From Sitta carolinensis (lineage: Eukaryota > Chordata > Aves > Passeriformes > Sittidae), in assembly GCA_032173965.1 (NCBI GenBank), contig CM063287.1:10545859-10609858 (forward strand): DNA of 64,000 bases. The letters run 5' to 3'. Positions within the stretch are counted from its first letter, which is position 1. Each line of letters opens with the position of its first letter. Below are positions 1 through 11,034 of the stretch, in pieces. Below the pieces are notes generated by a model. It was not told the origin of the DNA. It worked only from the letters and a program-made list of their open reading frames with translations, and did not search any database. The position numbers were made by a program, and so were the translations under genes.

Positions 1-1000
1 AAAGACTGTGTCTTTGAAGTCTCAAATGCTGATATTGTAAAATAAATATTAATGACATGTTTCATTTACAAAATAAATTTTCTTTTAAGTAAACAGATTA
101 AAACTTTCATTGTATGCTGGAGAAATATTAGCTAGTTGGGGAATAAAAAAATAACAACGATTAAAAAACCAAATGAAACTAACAAACAAAACCACAAAAG
201 AAAAAGAAAGACCTCAACCAACAACTCAAACCCAGTTTGTTTGGGCTTTTTGAGAAAGCCTTCAATGAAAGAACCTCTCCTGATTTGTACTTTCTAGCTT
301 CTAAGCATCTCCTAACTTACACTTTCTGACCAGAAACCGTGAAATAATTTTTAATGCACATGGACTGGATCTGGAATTCAATGAAACATAATATGAGTGA
401 AAAAAAAACAATGAAAAGGAAAAGCAATAAAATTTCCAAAAGCCTACACTGAAACAGATTACCCATTCAAGATGTTTAATTAACTTCTTTTATTAAGTAA
501 ATTTACTCAATAAAGTAAACTGTTCACAGCTACTGAGTGTCCTGTTCCCATGGGATGTTGATTCCTGTGTACAGAGCCAGCACAAACAGGACAGCAGGTT
601 GGTGACTGGGGTCTGTCTGTCTGTCTCTCCCTGGAGAGCAGCACAGCCAAAGTTCATCAGGACTGCTACAGCCCAGTCTTACAAACTGGGACGTGTTCAG
701 CAGCTCTAAGCACAGATATTTCTGGTGGCAAAATTAAAAGTAGTGCTAACAAAAACTTCTTAGCAGCCACTTGCATTGTCTATGGCTAATAAAAATTTGT
801 TTGGTTCAAGTGGTTCCCTGGGTGCAGTTCTTTCCATGCATCTGTTCTCCTGAGCATCGCTGACCTGCAAGTAAAAGGCCTGCTGACAACTGATCTTAGC
901 ATCTTGGATAGCAGTATCTTTTCAACCACAGACCAGTCAGATTAATAACTATTATTTCTGAGTTATGTGCAAAATTTAAAATATTAGAAATCTGGCACAT
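1..1000. other. Non-coding AT-rich DNA
   Basis: No credible coding exon is visible. A short TCTG-type run of about 16 bp lies at 611-626. The stretch at 535-870 is somewhat richer in G and C than its surroundings and could be an old unclassified repeat, but I cannot assign a family. The remainder is A/T-rich sequence with ordinary short homopolymers. Confidence 0.6.
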
Positions 1001-1438
1001 GGAGCTGCTGCAGTGAGTCCAGAGGAGGCAACAAAGATGATCAGAGGCTGGAGCACCTCTCCTGTGAGGACAGGCTCAGAGTTGGGGTTGGTTAGCATGG
1101 AGAAAAGGAGGCTCCAAGGAGACCTTATTGCAGCCTTCCAGTAGAGGGAGAGGGACTTTTACATGTACAGATGGTGATAGTACAAGGAGGAACGGTGTAA
1201 AACTAAAAAAAATGAGGGATTTAGATTAGAAGTAAGGAAGAAATTCTTTATTCATATGATGATGAGGCACTGGTGAGGCCCCAGCTCTGGAAGGGTTCAG
1301 TTCCAGGTTGGATGGAACTCTGAGAGCAACCTGACCTAGTGGAAAGTGTCCCTGCCCATGGCTGGGGGGCTGAAACTAGATGATAACTTTAAGGTCCCTT
1401 CCAACCCAAAATATTCTGAGATTCTATTGTTCTATGGT
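1001..1438 (+). mobile_element. CR1 LINE 3' fragment, sense orientation
   Basis: This is the 3'-terminal part of a chicken-repeat-1 (CR1) non-LTR retrotransposon. In sense order it shows the block GTCCAGAGGAGG, the segment around GGAGCACCTCTCCTGTGAGG, a GGAGAAAAGGAGGCTCC-like block (1099-1116), a diverged stretch corresponding to the AAGAAATTCTTTA region, then CCTGCCCATGGCTGGGGGGCTG and the CCTTCCAACCC block. It ends in degenerate ATTCTATT/GTTCTATGG repeats at about 1419-1438, the expected CR1 3' end. CR1 copies have no poly(A) tail and are usually 5'-truncated, as here. The copy is well diverged and its remaining sequence lies in the 3' UTR, so it has no coding capacity. Its presence supports a bird (or at least sauropsid) source. 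Confidence 0.9.
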
Positions 1439-4400
1439 CTGGAAAGAGCTCTGGGCTGGCCAGACAGAAGGACTCCTCAAGTAGTTCCCAAAGCTGGATG
1501 GAAGTCCAGAGTTACTCGGTTTTAGTTATTGCTACTTGCTGACCAGAAGAGCAAGAGGAAATGGGAAATATACGCCTCCACTGCAAGCTTTGGATGTCAG
1601 AATAGCTCCACATAACATTAATATTATGATTATTTTTCCACTACTTGAACAATTCTGGAAAGAGCATACAATATTGTTGTAGAAATAGCAGACAGATGTT
1701 TAGGTTAAACTTCTAAGACACCGAGGCTTATGTAAGTTGTCAGCATTTACTTTTACAGTTTATTTTTATGAGTTTTATTTGCATGATCACCTCAGTGTAT
1801 GAAAGACAAGGATGAGACAAAATTCCAAGGTGGAAGTTCTGGAAGCCACACCTGAGACAAGTTAGTAATTGCTTTCTTTGGTTTTAACTGCTATATCAAT
1901 ACCAGTGAAAAGAAGCATTTTACAAATTATATCAACAACATCCTAAGCATGGATGTTCAGATCTCAGGTTCTGCTGATATCAAAATTAGCACATGATCTG
2001 AGAAAACTGTTTGAGTTTCTCCTTTTAGGGAAATTACACAGATTATTTATTTTTAAAGTTTAAAATCTTACCACACTTATTAAAATACTGATTGCAACTT
2101 CTGCATTGAAAAGAAATAGATGCAAACTTACTCAGCAGTCAGGGGAAAATATTTCTCTCTAGCACTCAAATATGCATGACAGGAATACAGTTGCACTTAA
2201 GTATATCTCACCATTTAATTAGGTAACTGAAAGAAACAGCCATGGTTTGTCCAACAGATGGAGAGGCCTGGCCTTCATGAGGTTGGAAAGACTCACACTA
2301 CTGGATCTTCTAGGTCAAATTTGTGGAAAATTAAAAATGGCATCCAAATGTCATAATTGGGCAAGGCTAAGAAACAGCATACTCAGAACTGTCACCATTA
2401 ATTCAGCTGTCACCCTCTTTACACCTCACTCCATTTCTGCCATTATATAGAATTATATTCCTGATACTACAAACCATTTCTGACCAATATATGCAACAGC
2501 TGAGCATGAAACCTTTCAACAAGATTTCCCAGTTCACAGTAAAAATAGATGCATTGCACTTGGTTTAGAGTTAACTGCACAAACTATTATCAATTTTTTC
2601 TGTTACTCGTATTTTTAATAGGGTCACTGAGTATTACAGTACATTTTAGAGGAAAAAATAATAGAAAGACTGAATAAAGCTTTCCTCCAAATTCACTATT
2701 ACAAGGCTCTTTTTCGACTTTACCAAATTCTGATGATCTTGACTGTGATTTTCTAGGCTGAGCACTTTTCTGATGCACAATTAAATTTCTGTGTGTTCAT
2801 GCAAGGGGAAAAAAAGGGAAAACAGTTTTCCCTTTTAAAAAGTTATAATATAACTTTGACACAAACCCTGTCTAGCAGACCCATCACGTGCATTACTGAG
2901 AAGTGGTTTTGCTTTGATTAATAACTCCATAAACACTAACCTTCTATGAACCTTCTATGAAGCTTTTCAGTTAACACAGCTCAGTTTAGGTTTGCAAGTT
3001 TAAGTTTAGGTTTGAACTTCCCTGAGGAAGTTTTTGTCCTATTTATTAGTTTCAGATAGGATTTACTACCATATAAATAAAACCTAGACGGAAGTGAACT
3101 ATTCCAACTAGATAGTTAATTAATCCATTTAGATTGTTCATGTAAGATATTTTAGGAGCATGTGCAAGGAAGTTTTCTCCTTACATACAACTTTGTTCAA
3201 GATTAGAAAAAAATTGCTGAATTTGCAATGAATAAAATATGAAATTATTTTGACATAAATATCAATACCGAAAAATAAATTAGGTTAAATATTACAAATA
3301 TAATTTGATTCATAAAAATATTAAGAATGAGGCAGCATTTCTGCTGGTAAAACCACAGTATGGATAAACCAGAGTCAATTTAAATAATAGGTCCTTAAGG
3401 AATGATTACATAGAGGTGCTTCCGGAGGAAAATTGAGACAGCTTTCCATATCATCAGGACAGAATATAAGCACCTAGATATTTCTGTTTTGTAACTAGAG
3501 ACACAAAAAGAACCAAGATTTTCCAGGTGGAAAAGAAATGAAAGAGAGAGCAAGAGAGGGGGAAAAAGGATTAACAATGATAATCCAGATATTTATTGAT
3601 TTTGAAACTGACAAATGCCTTTACTTTTTTGTTAGACTGGCTTTGGAGAAAAGTAGTCTTAGGCTGGAAAATATTATTGGGTGGAGAAATAGCAAGTTGG
3701 TTTGGAAAAAAAGGAACAATGGTACACTTTGGATGTCAAAAAAGTAGAGACAAATACCATGTATTTTTCAAATTGCTATAGGAAAGATAACTATTGTTGA
3801 AAGTCAAGCTAGTAGAAGTCTGGAAACAAATATAAGTAATCACACATTTGGAAGATGACTGGGAAAAGTTAAATAAATCTTTTGCCTTTTTTCCATACAA
3901 GACTAGTAAAATAGAAACTGAAACATCTGTGTACTGAAATGGAACCATCCACATGGTTCCATGTGGATGTGGAAGCAAAACTTAGAAAAGAAGCATGTGG
4001 GATGAAGCATGAGTCCTGGATGACCTCTGGCCCAGATTGCAAAGGAACTAATATATGAAATTATAAATGTATAAACAAGATTTGCAAATAACATTAACTA
4101 ACCTGCTCCACAGGTCTCTAGCATGAACTGAGAAGAGAAAAAAATCATACACTTAACAAAGCACATGTTAATTAACTGAGATTAGATAGTCTGGTTTCAA
4201 TATGTAAGCTTCAGGGGAAAGCAGATTATATATAGGAGTAAATCTATAATTAAAAGGGTGATTATTTCAAAACAGTATTTTACTCTAAAGCCAAAATACC
4301 TTGTATCACTGTGACTTCAATATATCTATTCAGTAAGCTTGAAAAAAGTTCACATCTTTAATGAACACATGAAACCAATCCTAAGATATCCCATACTCCA

Positions 4401-4920
4401 AGCAGATCTTTCTCAGTCCTGTGCTTCCTGTTCAAAAATCAGATTTTAAGCAGGTAAAACCAGAATTATCTGGCACTAAAAATTTTCCCTGAAATTTTAG
4501 TTGCACTGAAAAGGATAACCCTCGAGCCTGATGCCATGGTGACTGGGCTATGCTGACACTATGATGCCTAATGTATCCAACAGCAAGGCAGGAAATCTCT
4601 AAAAGGCTGAGCCACTGGGAGGGATGGAGGAAGGGGCAGAAAGAGAGTCAACAGAAAATAAATCAAGGAGAGCCAAGAAAACCAGTGTGAACCTCACTAA
4701 GATTTTAAGACAAAGTCACAGATAAGTTTCTTTATCATTACAAAGGATGGGTTTACTCAGAAATAACAGCAAGCTCTAAACCACTCCTAGTGTTGCAAAA
4801 ATAGAATATCTCTTTCTGCTGGTTGCCCTATTTCTGGATTTTTTTTTTTTTTCTTAAACCAAACCCAGTTGTTCTGTATTGCTGTGACCTGAAAGGCCAG
4901 ACTCCAGTCAAATCAGGCAT
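1439..4920. other. Non-coding AT-rich DNA
   Basis: No exon with convincing splice sites was recognised. Local oddities are a tandem CTTCTATGAA pair near 2941-2961, a repeated TTTAGGTTTG segment at 2984-3017, and a short perfect inverted repeat at 3946-3969 (9 bp arms, 6 nt loop). A T13-type run lies near 4840. The open frames here are short and of random composition. Confidence 0.55.
3946..3969. repeat. Short perfect inverted repeat
   Basis: CATCCACAT at 3946-3954 is matched by its reverse complement ATGTGGATG at 3961-3969 across the 6 nt spacer GGTTCC. A second, overlapping pair (GGAACC at 3941-3946 and GGTTCC at 3955-3960) can form a competing stem. The structure is too short for a microRNA precursor and is probably a local duplication-inversion. 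Confidence 0.6.
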
Positions 4921-4924
4921 CCCT

Positions 4925-5345
4925 GTGTGATTGCTGGAGCTCTCCTCATGTCTCATGCAATTAAAAGCATCAATACTGACACACATTAATGACAAAAAGT
5001 TAATGCAAGGGCTAATTGAGACCATCCCCCTCACAGGCCATTTCACATCATTAATAGCACGGAAAGCAGCCATTAATATGTAATTAAATTTCCAGGATGC
5101 ATGGGCTATCAAAACCAGGTAGCTGGAACCCTACTTCACACCTTTTAACCTCTCATTACCTCTCGAGCCCAAAATAGCTGCCGCGCTTGGCAATTCTCTA
5201 TTAATACCTCTCCCTGCAAACGCAAACGGCCTGGCACCAAGGACCAATTCTGCCAGCAACAAAAGCCAGCTCAGTGAAGCAAGCTACATTTTCTAAGCTT
5301 TGCTGGTCAGAGAGGTACCAAACAACATATTATTAACTACCCTTT
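4925..5345. promoter_or_regulatory. Candidate conserved enhancer, TAAT-rich
   Basis: Homeodomain-type cores are dense here: ATTAAT at 4985, TTAATG at 5000, CTAATTG near 5012, ATTAAT near 5050, and CATTAATATGTAATTAAA at about 5071-5088. They lie in sequence with few low-complexity runs. The downstream half (5150-5280) has balanced composition and a few CpGs (TCTCGAG, GCCGCGC, AACGGCC) that stand out from the AT-rich flanks. Such mixtures are typical of vertebrate conserved non-coding elements. It lies about 6 kb upstream of the TATA/CpG-island promoter at 11 kb. The enhancer role is inference from motif density and composition alone. Confidence 0.4.
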
Positions 5346-8182
5346 CAGGGGTAAAGGTATGTAAATGTTTTGCTAACAGCAGATACCAACCACTCAGAAT
5401 TTCTGGGCTCTGAACAACTTAATCTAATATACAACTATACACTTCTGAACAAAATTAACTGATTTCATTAACAAAGCAAAACATTGAAATTTTCATTTCT
5501 TCTGAATCTTATCCCACACTTCATGAATCAAAAATGAATCAAAATGAAAATTGCTAGTGTGGGGTTGAGATGTTTCCACAGTGTTTTAGGGAGAACACTA
5601 AGAGAGACAGGTTCTTGTGTATGTCACCATTACATAAAAACGAGATCAGAGGTACATTTTCCCATTTGGGGCACACAGCTTGAGCTACCTCAAGTTTCTG
5701 GAACAGTTAGTACTACCCAAATATCAGTCTGAGTATTCCTCAGTGGGCGTGCACTCACCACAGGGCAGTTTTGCTCTTGAATAAACAGCAGACAATCACT
5801 CATGCCAGCCTCTGATAAGAGCAAAGCCAAAGTGTACTGCTGAGAAAAGGCATCCAATTTATCCCTGAATCCACATAAATACCCCTTGTTGAATCATCTG
5901 TTCCCCTGACAGTAAACTCCTTGGTCTTTCTGGGGTTATTTTAAACTTAAAATGTATTTGGGTTCTATGGCAATCTGAAATGAAACTTTTGAGTATTCTG
6001 GAATAACAGTTTACATGGCTGACTTTCCAACTCCTCTGAGTCAGGGATGGACTCTTTGTAATTCAATTTAAGGTATAAATTTAAAGTTGGCTTCCAGGAA
6101 GAGTCTTAACTCCAAATCTGAATCCATCACTCAGCTGAGGAAAATTTTCATTTGTCTGGATGAATATTTCAACTATTTCCAAACTGGACGCATTTCTAGT
6201 GAGAAAGGAGGAGAAAAGAAGTGCCAGCCTGGCATTTGAATGGACTGTTAATTTTTCAGTGTAAAAAAATATTTGTTAGAGAATTTTGTGTCTTTCTCAG
6301 TTCCAGGTAAATGTTGAGAGTTTTGAATTTATAACCACATATTATTTAATTTTCTAAAAGCACCAATGCCCCAAATATTTTTGTCCAATTTTAATAGAGA
6401 AAGAAAAAAATACAATTAAGGCTCAAGTCCTTAAAAATGACCAAACCAAAGAGATCCTTTTTTTCAGGAATGCTTCAGACACCACAATACTGTTTCACAG
6501 TAAGAACTGCAACTGAAGTGAGCCACAGTATTAAAAACACTTTATAAAATCTGTTTTTAAGGGGTCAGCATCCTTGTAACACCAGGTTGTGCACATTATA
6601 TGTCAAGGCTACTGCTTTAGAAACCTGAAATCATCTCCTTGATTGTGCAGGGATATCGAGTCACTGGTACAGCACTAAAGAACTGAGTTCACTTGGGTAT
6701 TCTGTAGGAAGGAGCATCCCTCTGTTTTCTAAAGTATCCTCTCATGTGAGAACAGAGTGAGAGGCAAGTGTTTTCAGGGATGGGTTGCCCACCTCATAAG
6801 CTGAGATGTGGGTAGACACAACAATTGCTTAAAAAGCTGCTGCAGGAACAGAAAAGAATTAATCAGCTCCCCTTACCCGTGAGGAGGACAGACAGAGATA
6901 ATCAATGTATTTTGTCAAGACTATTTTGATGAGGCATTGCATTAGACAACAGGCAAAGAAAACAGCCAACTGCAAACTTCCTAATAACAAAAACACTAAA
7001 CCACTGCAGCAATAAGATGACAATAGCAGCTCAGAAATCCATAGCATTGGAGCTTTCAGAGAGTGCAGGCAAAACCCAAACCAACCTAGATTGAGCTGCA
7101 CTGTGGAATGGGAATGAAAGCAGTCCAGTTCAGTGCCTTTTTTTAAAACTGTGATTTTAAAAAATCTTCATATTTTCACAAAATGGAATTGGAAAAGTAC
7201 CATGTTCAGCTTTCCCACCAGCTTCAGCAATCACAAAACATTCTCCTCAGATAATATTACAGCTTATTTATCTACAGACAAAAAGTTCCTTTTCTTTTTT
7301 AGCATGGTCTTGTGCTCTGTCTCCCTGCGGTTCTTCGCATATCAAAAGTAAACAGAAACGCAAAAATCTACACACAGCTAATGGCAGCTGTGTGCAGCCA
7401 CCTTTTCAGCCAAAGTAATCATTCATACCATTTATTTAATTGGTTTTGAAGGCATCATTTTTCATATTTATAGACATATGGACACAACTGCCATTCAAAA
7501 ACCCCACTGCTACTACAGTAAGTTCAGATTCTTGAATATAAGTAGATTTCTAACATCAAATGTAATATTTTGGGCTGCAAACTGAAGAAAGAAAAGATAC
7601 AGCTTTTGTAGTGGTTTTGCATTCTGGAATTGTACTTTTCAAGTCAATGATTTCTGTGCATAGCAGATCACCACCGGAGCTGGTTTGCCCTTAACAGTCA
7701 AGGGTAAAGTTTCTCTCAAGTCTATTTTACTTTCCAGAACTCAAATTTCATTTCTTTAACTTCAAAATAATGCTTGAGAGAGAAGATACAGCAGGTCTAA
7801 TATCTGGAATTTATTACTGGAGTTTAAAATAACAAAATTTTCAGCACCTAATTTGAAGTGCAAAATTTTGAGTGTGGAGTCTTAACAGTGACTAAACACA
7901 GAAGCATATGTCTCTAAAAGAAAAAGGTAAAATAATAATGAAAAATGCTTTTTTCTCTCTTTATTTGTAACAAAATATGAGGAGGTATGAGGGGATGAAA
8001 TTTAGCAGGAGTAATGACTTGGATATGGGAGAGTAAGAAATCAGTACATGGGTTACATTACTTCAGAAGAACTCAGGATAATCACTGCTTTCCAGACACT
8101 TTGGTCATTCCTTGGAAGGTGCCCAGCCACTCAACAGATAAAACTGACCAGTCTAAAGTATGATTCTGCAATGATGTGATTT
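5346..8182. other. Non-coding AT-rich DNA
   Basis: I see no recognisable gene, RNA gene or repeat family. The short open frames (for example 5544-5732 and 6859-7101) show no domain or coding-like composition. The sequence is ordinary AT-rich vertebrate intergenic DNA. Confidence 0.55.
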
Positions 8183-8265
8183 TCACAGAATCACACACTT
8201 AACTAGGTGGGAAAAGACCTTTGAGATCATCAAGTCCATTTTGTTACATTCACCAAAAAGTCCAA
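8183..8265 (-). mobile_element. CR1 3'-end remnant, antisense
   Basis: A short antisense CR1 tail begins with CACAGAATCAC (the inverted ATTCTATG-type end) and continues into GGGAAAAGACCTTTGAGATC and ATCAAGTCCA. Only the last 80 bases or so of the element remain, and identity fades into unique sequence by about 8265. It is a dead fragment. Confidence 0.8.
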
Positions 8266-9936
8266 GGAAAGGACCAGCTCTGACTTCATTCCATTTCTAT
8301 ATTCAGTGACTATTTAACATGTGGGAAAAAGAGAAAATCACAGTAACCATATTCTAAGTAAAAATGTTTGGGTTTTTTTTTCCCCTCTGGATGCCCTGAT
8401 GTGTTCTTGTGTTTGTCTGAGATGGTTTTGAATACTGCAGTGGTAGAGATGTCACAGCTTCCTCAGGCAGCCTGGGCTTTATGGCAGCTACAGGCAAGTG
8501 CAGTTGCACTACAAATTTTGTATGCAACACTTCCAACTTCTGACTTACAATTCAATTTGATTCTTGACCTTCCCATTATCTCTGCAGCAAAGACTCCCAA
8601 TTATTTTGGCAGTAAGTAACCTAAGGACTACTCTGGCATATGCAAATCTTCACTATCTGATCTGAAGAAGGTTGTCAATCAACCCTTCCAGAAAATAACG
8701 CTCCTGTCATCAGCTAGAGCTTCTAAATAAATAGACATCTGAGAGAGTTTTACTCATGCAGATTTTGTAATATGTAGCTTTACAAGCTTAATTGGAATTG
8801 GAATTTACTCCATATTTACTCTGACAAAAATAGTCATTGACAAAACAATAGCAGCAGTCCTCCAAGCCAAACTGAGTCTATTCTTCCTTAACCTCTTGCA
8901 TTGGGTCAAATTTCAATGGAGAATGGAATTTACAAAGAACTAATAAAGCATCCCCTTGGGAATTTAAAGGACAAGGCTATAGAAAGAGAGATTTCAGGGA
9001 GTTCTTCCTATTTTTAAACTGTTTTCATGATCACTTTCATAACAATGTTAATGTCTTATTGATATGATCATGAGTAGGTGATTTAGTGACATTTCCATCA
9101 ATGTGAAATATAGAAAAGAATGAGCTACCAAGTCTGTGGTTCTCTGAATGTGCAAGAATGTCAGTCACAGTCACTTTAGTTGCTCTACTCACTCCTATCC
9201 TGCCATGGAGGACACCCAGCTTCAGCCACTGCCGTCTTCCACCTCAGAGAAATGTGACATTTAAGAATTTGGTTATACTCTCTGTCATTGATACCTGTCC
9301 CTGCCCTGTCTCTCTCCACTGAGTATTCCCAGTGGTACAGGATCTTAAGGGACAATTCCAGTACCACACAGAGTGGCTGAAACACAGTCTTTGTTACAGC
9401 ATGTGTCCTCCAAGGCACAAAATCTTTTTCTCCTCCTACCCAGCCATTTTCCACTTGAGGTCTGTTACACCTTGGATACGCTTACAATTCTGGCTGACTT
9501 CCAAGAGACCTGAATGAGCCCTGGATAGATGTCTTAAACACAGCTGATTATCCATAATGATACACTTCTCCATGGCCACTACCCAGTGGTACGGAGACTA
9601 CTTCTACTGATGAATTCAGGTCCGCAGAGAGTTCAGATTAAACACCCTCCTGGATATACTTCACTCACAGGCTGAAGGAGAAGTCTCCCTGTACTCTATA
9701 GCAGTACATGGCTCACAGGTATTTCCTATCCATGCCAACATGCAGAATTAGGTGTGGAAATTCACGACGTTAAAAGAAGGTTGCCATGTCGGTTCAAATT
9801 TTCAGGGGAAAAAAACCCCAAAGTATGATTTTCCCTGCCTAAGGAAATACTTCCTAAACTCTTGGATATGGGCTGCTGTTCTGCTTCATTATGAATTAGA
9901 GTCCAGTAAATCCCTAGTACCTTTAGCACAGTCAGA
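8266..9936. other. Non-coding DNA with one candidate microexon
   Basis: Mostly unassigned sequence. One place to note is 8588-8611. A pyrimidine-rich acceptor (TTCCCATTATCTCTGCAG, AG at 8586-8587) is followed after 24 nt by a consensus donor GTAAGT at 8612. This would be a 24 nt, frame-preserving exon on the + strand upstream of the 11 kb promoter, but it could easily be a chance pairing. I see no protein-coding signal in the other open frames. Confidence 0.5.
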
Positions 9937-9982
9937 ATTATATACATATATATATACACTATATATACATATATACATATAT

Positions 9983-10018
<36 letters not shown>
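9937..10018. repeat. TA/CA dinucleotide microsatellite
   Basis: An AT-dinucleotide tract with interspersed TATAC units (TATACATATATATATACAC and similar) ends in an uninterrupted (AT)n run at roughly 9987-10017. It is a simple-sequence repeat about 1 kb upstream of the promoter. Such tracts are length-polymorphic and can extrude cruciforms. The apparent proteins across it on both strands (Tyr/Ile repeats) are artefacts. Confidence 0.95.
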
Positions 10019-10023
<5 letters not shown>

Positions 10024-10924
10024 TCAAACATAAAAAAAAATCTGAAGAACTCATATCTCATTCTCACAGGACAATCCTTATCCAATAAGATCAGAATTTA
10101 AAAAAAACCTAATGATTTTGTACTCTGCAGAGGGAAACAGAGAGAAGACCTATTAGATATTAAACTGGTGCAATCATTTGGACTATCCTACATTCAGTTT
10201 TATAATAATCAAGAATATATACCTATCTTAGCTCTTTCATCTTTTGCTGTAATTCTTTTCCTAGTTTTCTTGAGGAATTTTGTGCCAATTAGTCAGGATA
10301 CAGTCATATTATAGGGATATAACATACAAAACACCACGACCCCTTTTAGACAGATAAATTTGACAAATATTCAGAGCATTTGAGCATAGCTTGACAAAGA
10401 GACAGTAGTACAAATAATTGAATAAAGGCCATTCAAAAGCCCACAAAAGCCTTCCACATTTAGCAAACTAGTTAGCCAACAGTGAGAACTTAAAAATTTC
10501 TTCCACTTTCCCTAGTGACACTAAAGTATTTAATGCCTTCACCAACTTCTATGATGTCCTCTGTTAGCTTCCTAAGAAAATATTTGTATAAACAAACTTA
10601 GGCATACAAGGGGAGTGAATGTAATGAAATTATTAAACCACACTTTAGAGACTTCTGGTGATTAGAAACTAGCAGTGTTTGCCCAGAGAAATCTTTGCCT
10701 TTTAGTGCAAGTAACCCGCTCTAACAGCTTCCCTTCTCCTCAAATTAGCTTGGGAATCCCCAGGAGGCGTTCTGTCTCCAGCACCATTTCTGATCTGCAG
10801 AGACATGTCCTGAGATGATAAACCAGAGACTCAGAAATTATCCCAACCTTGTTCTGTTAGGAGTAACCAAGAAATACTTCTCTCCCCAACTTATCGTGTG
10901 TACAATTCTGTGCTCCAAACATCT
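10019..10924. other. Promoter-distal upstream DNA
   Basis: Unique AT-rich sequence between the TA repeat and the promoter. GC content rises after about 10700. No repeat family or exon was recognised. It may contain proximal regulatory sites for the 11 kb promoter, but none is distinctive enough to call. Confidence 0.5.
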
Positions 10925-10994
10925 TCTCCTATTTTTTTTTTTCCCTCTGATGCCAGAATTACCGCCCTTGCCCTTGGTTTCCCACTCCCAGACG

Positions 10995-11034
10995 AGCAGC
11001 CTATAAAATCGCTGCGAGAAGCCAAGCGCTGCTT
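10995..11034 (+). promoter_or_regulatory. TATA-box core promoter
   Basis: CTATAAAATC has its TATAAA at 11002-11007, flanked by GC-rich sequence (GAGCAGC upstream, GCTGCGAGAAG downstream), which is the classical context. Transcription would be expected to start some 25-31 bases downstream, near 11028-11036. The downstream sequence is open to a consensus + strand splice donor at 11539, which supports this orientation. Combining a TATA box with a CpG island suggests a focused start site and regulated expression. The exact start needs cap-based data. Confidence 0.7.

Noticed and set aside
9752..10085. Tyr/Ile-repeat open frames
   Set aside because: They are translations of the TA microsatellite.
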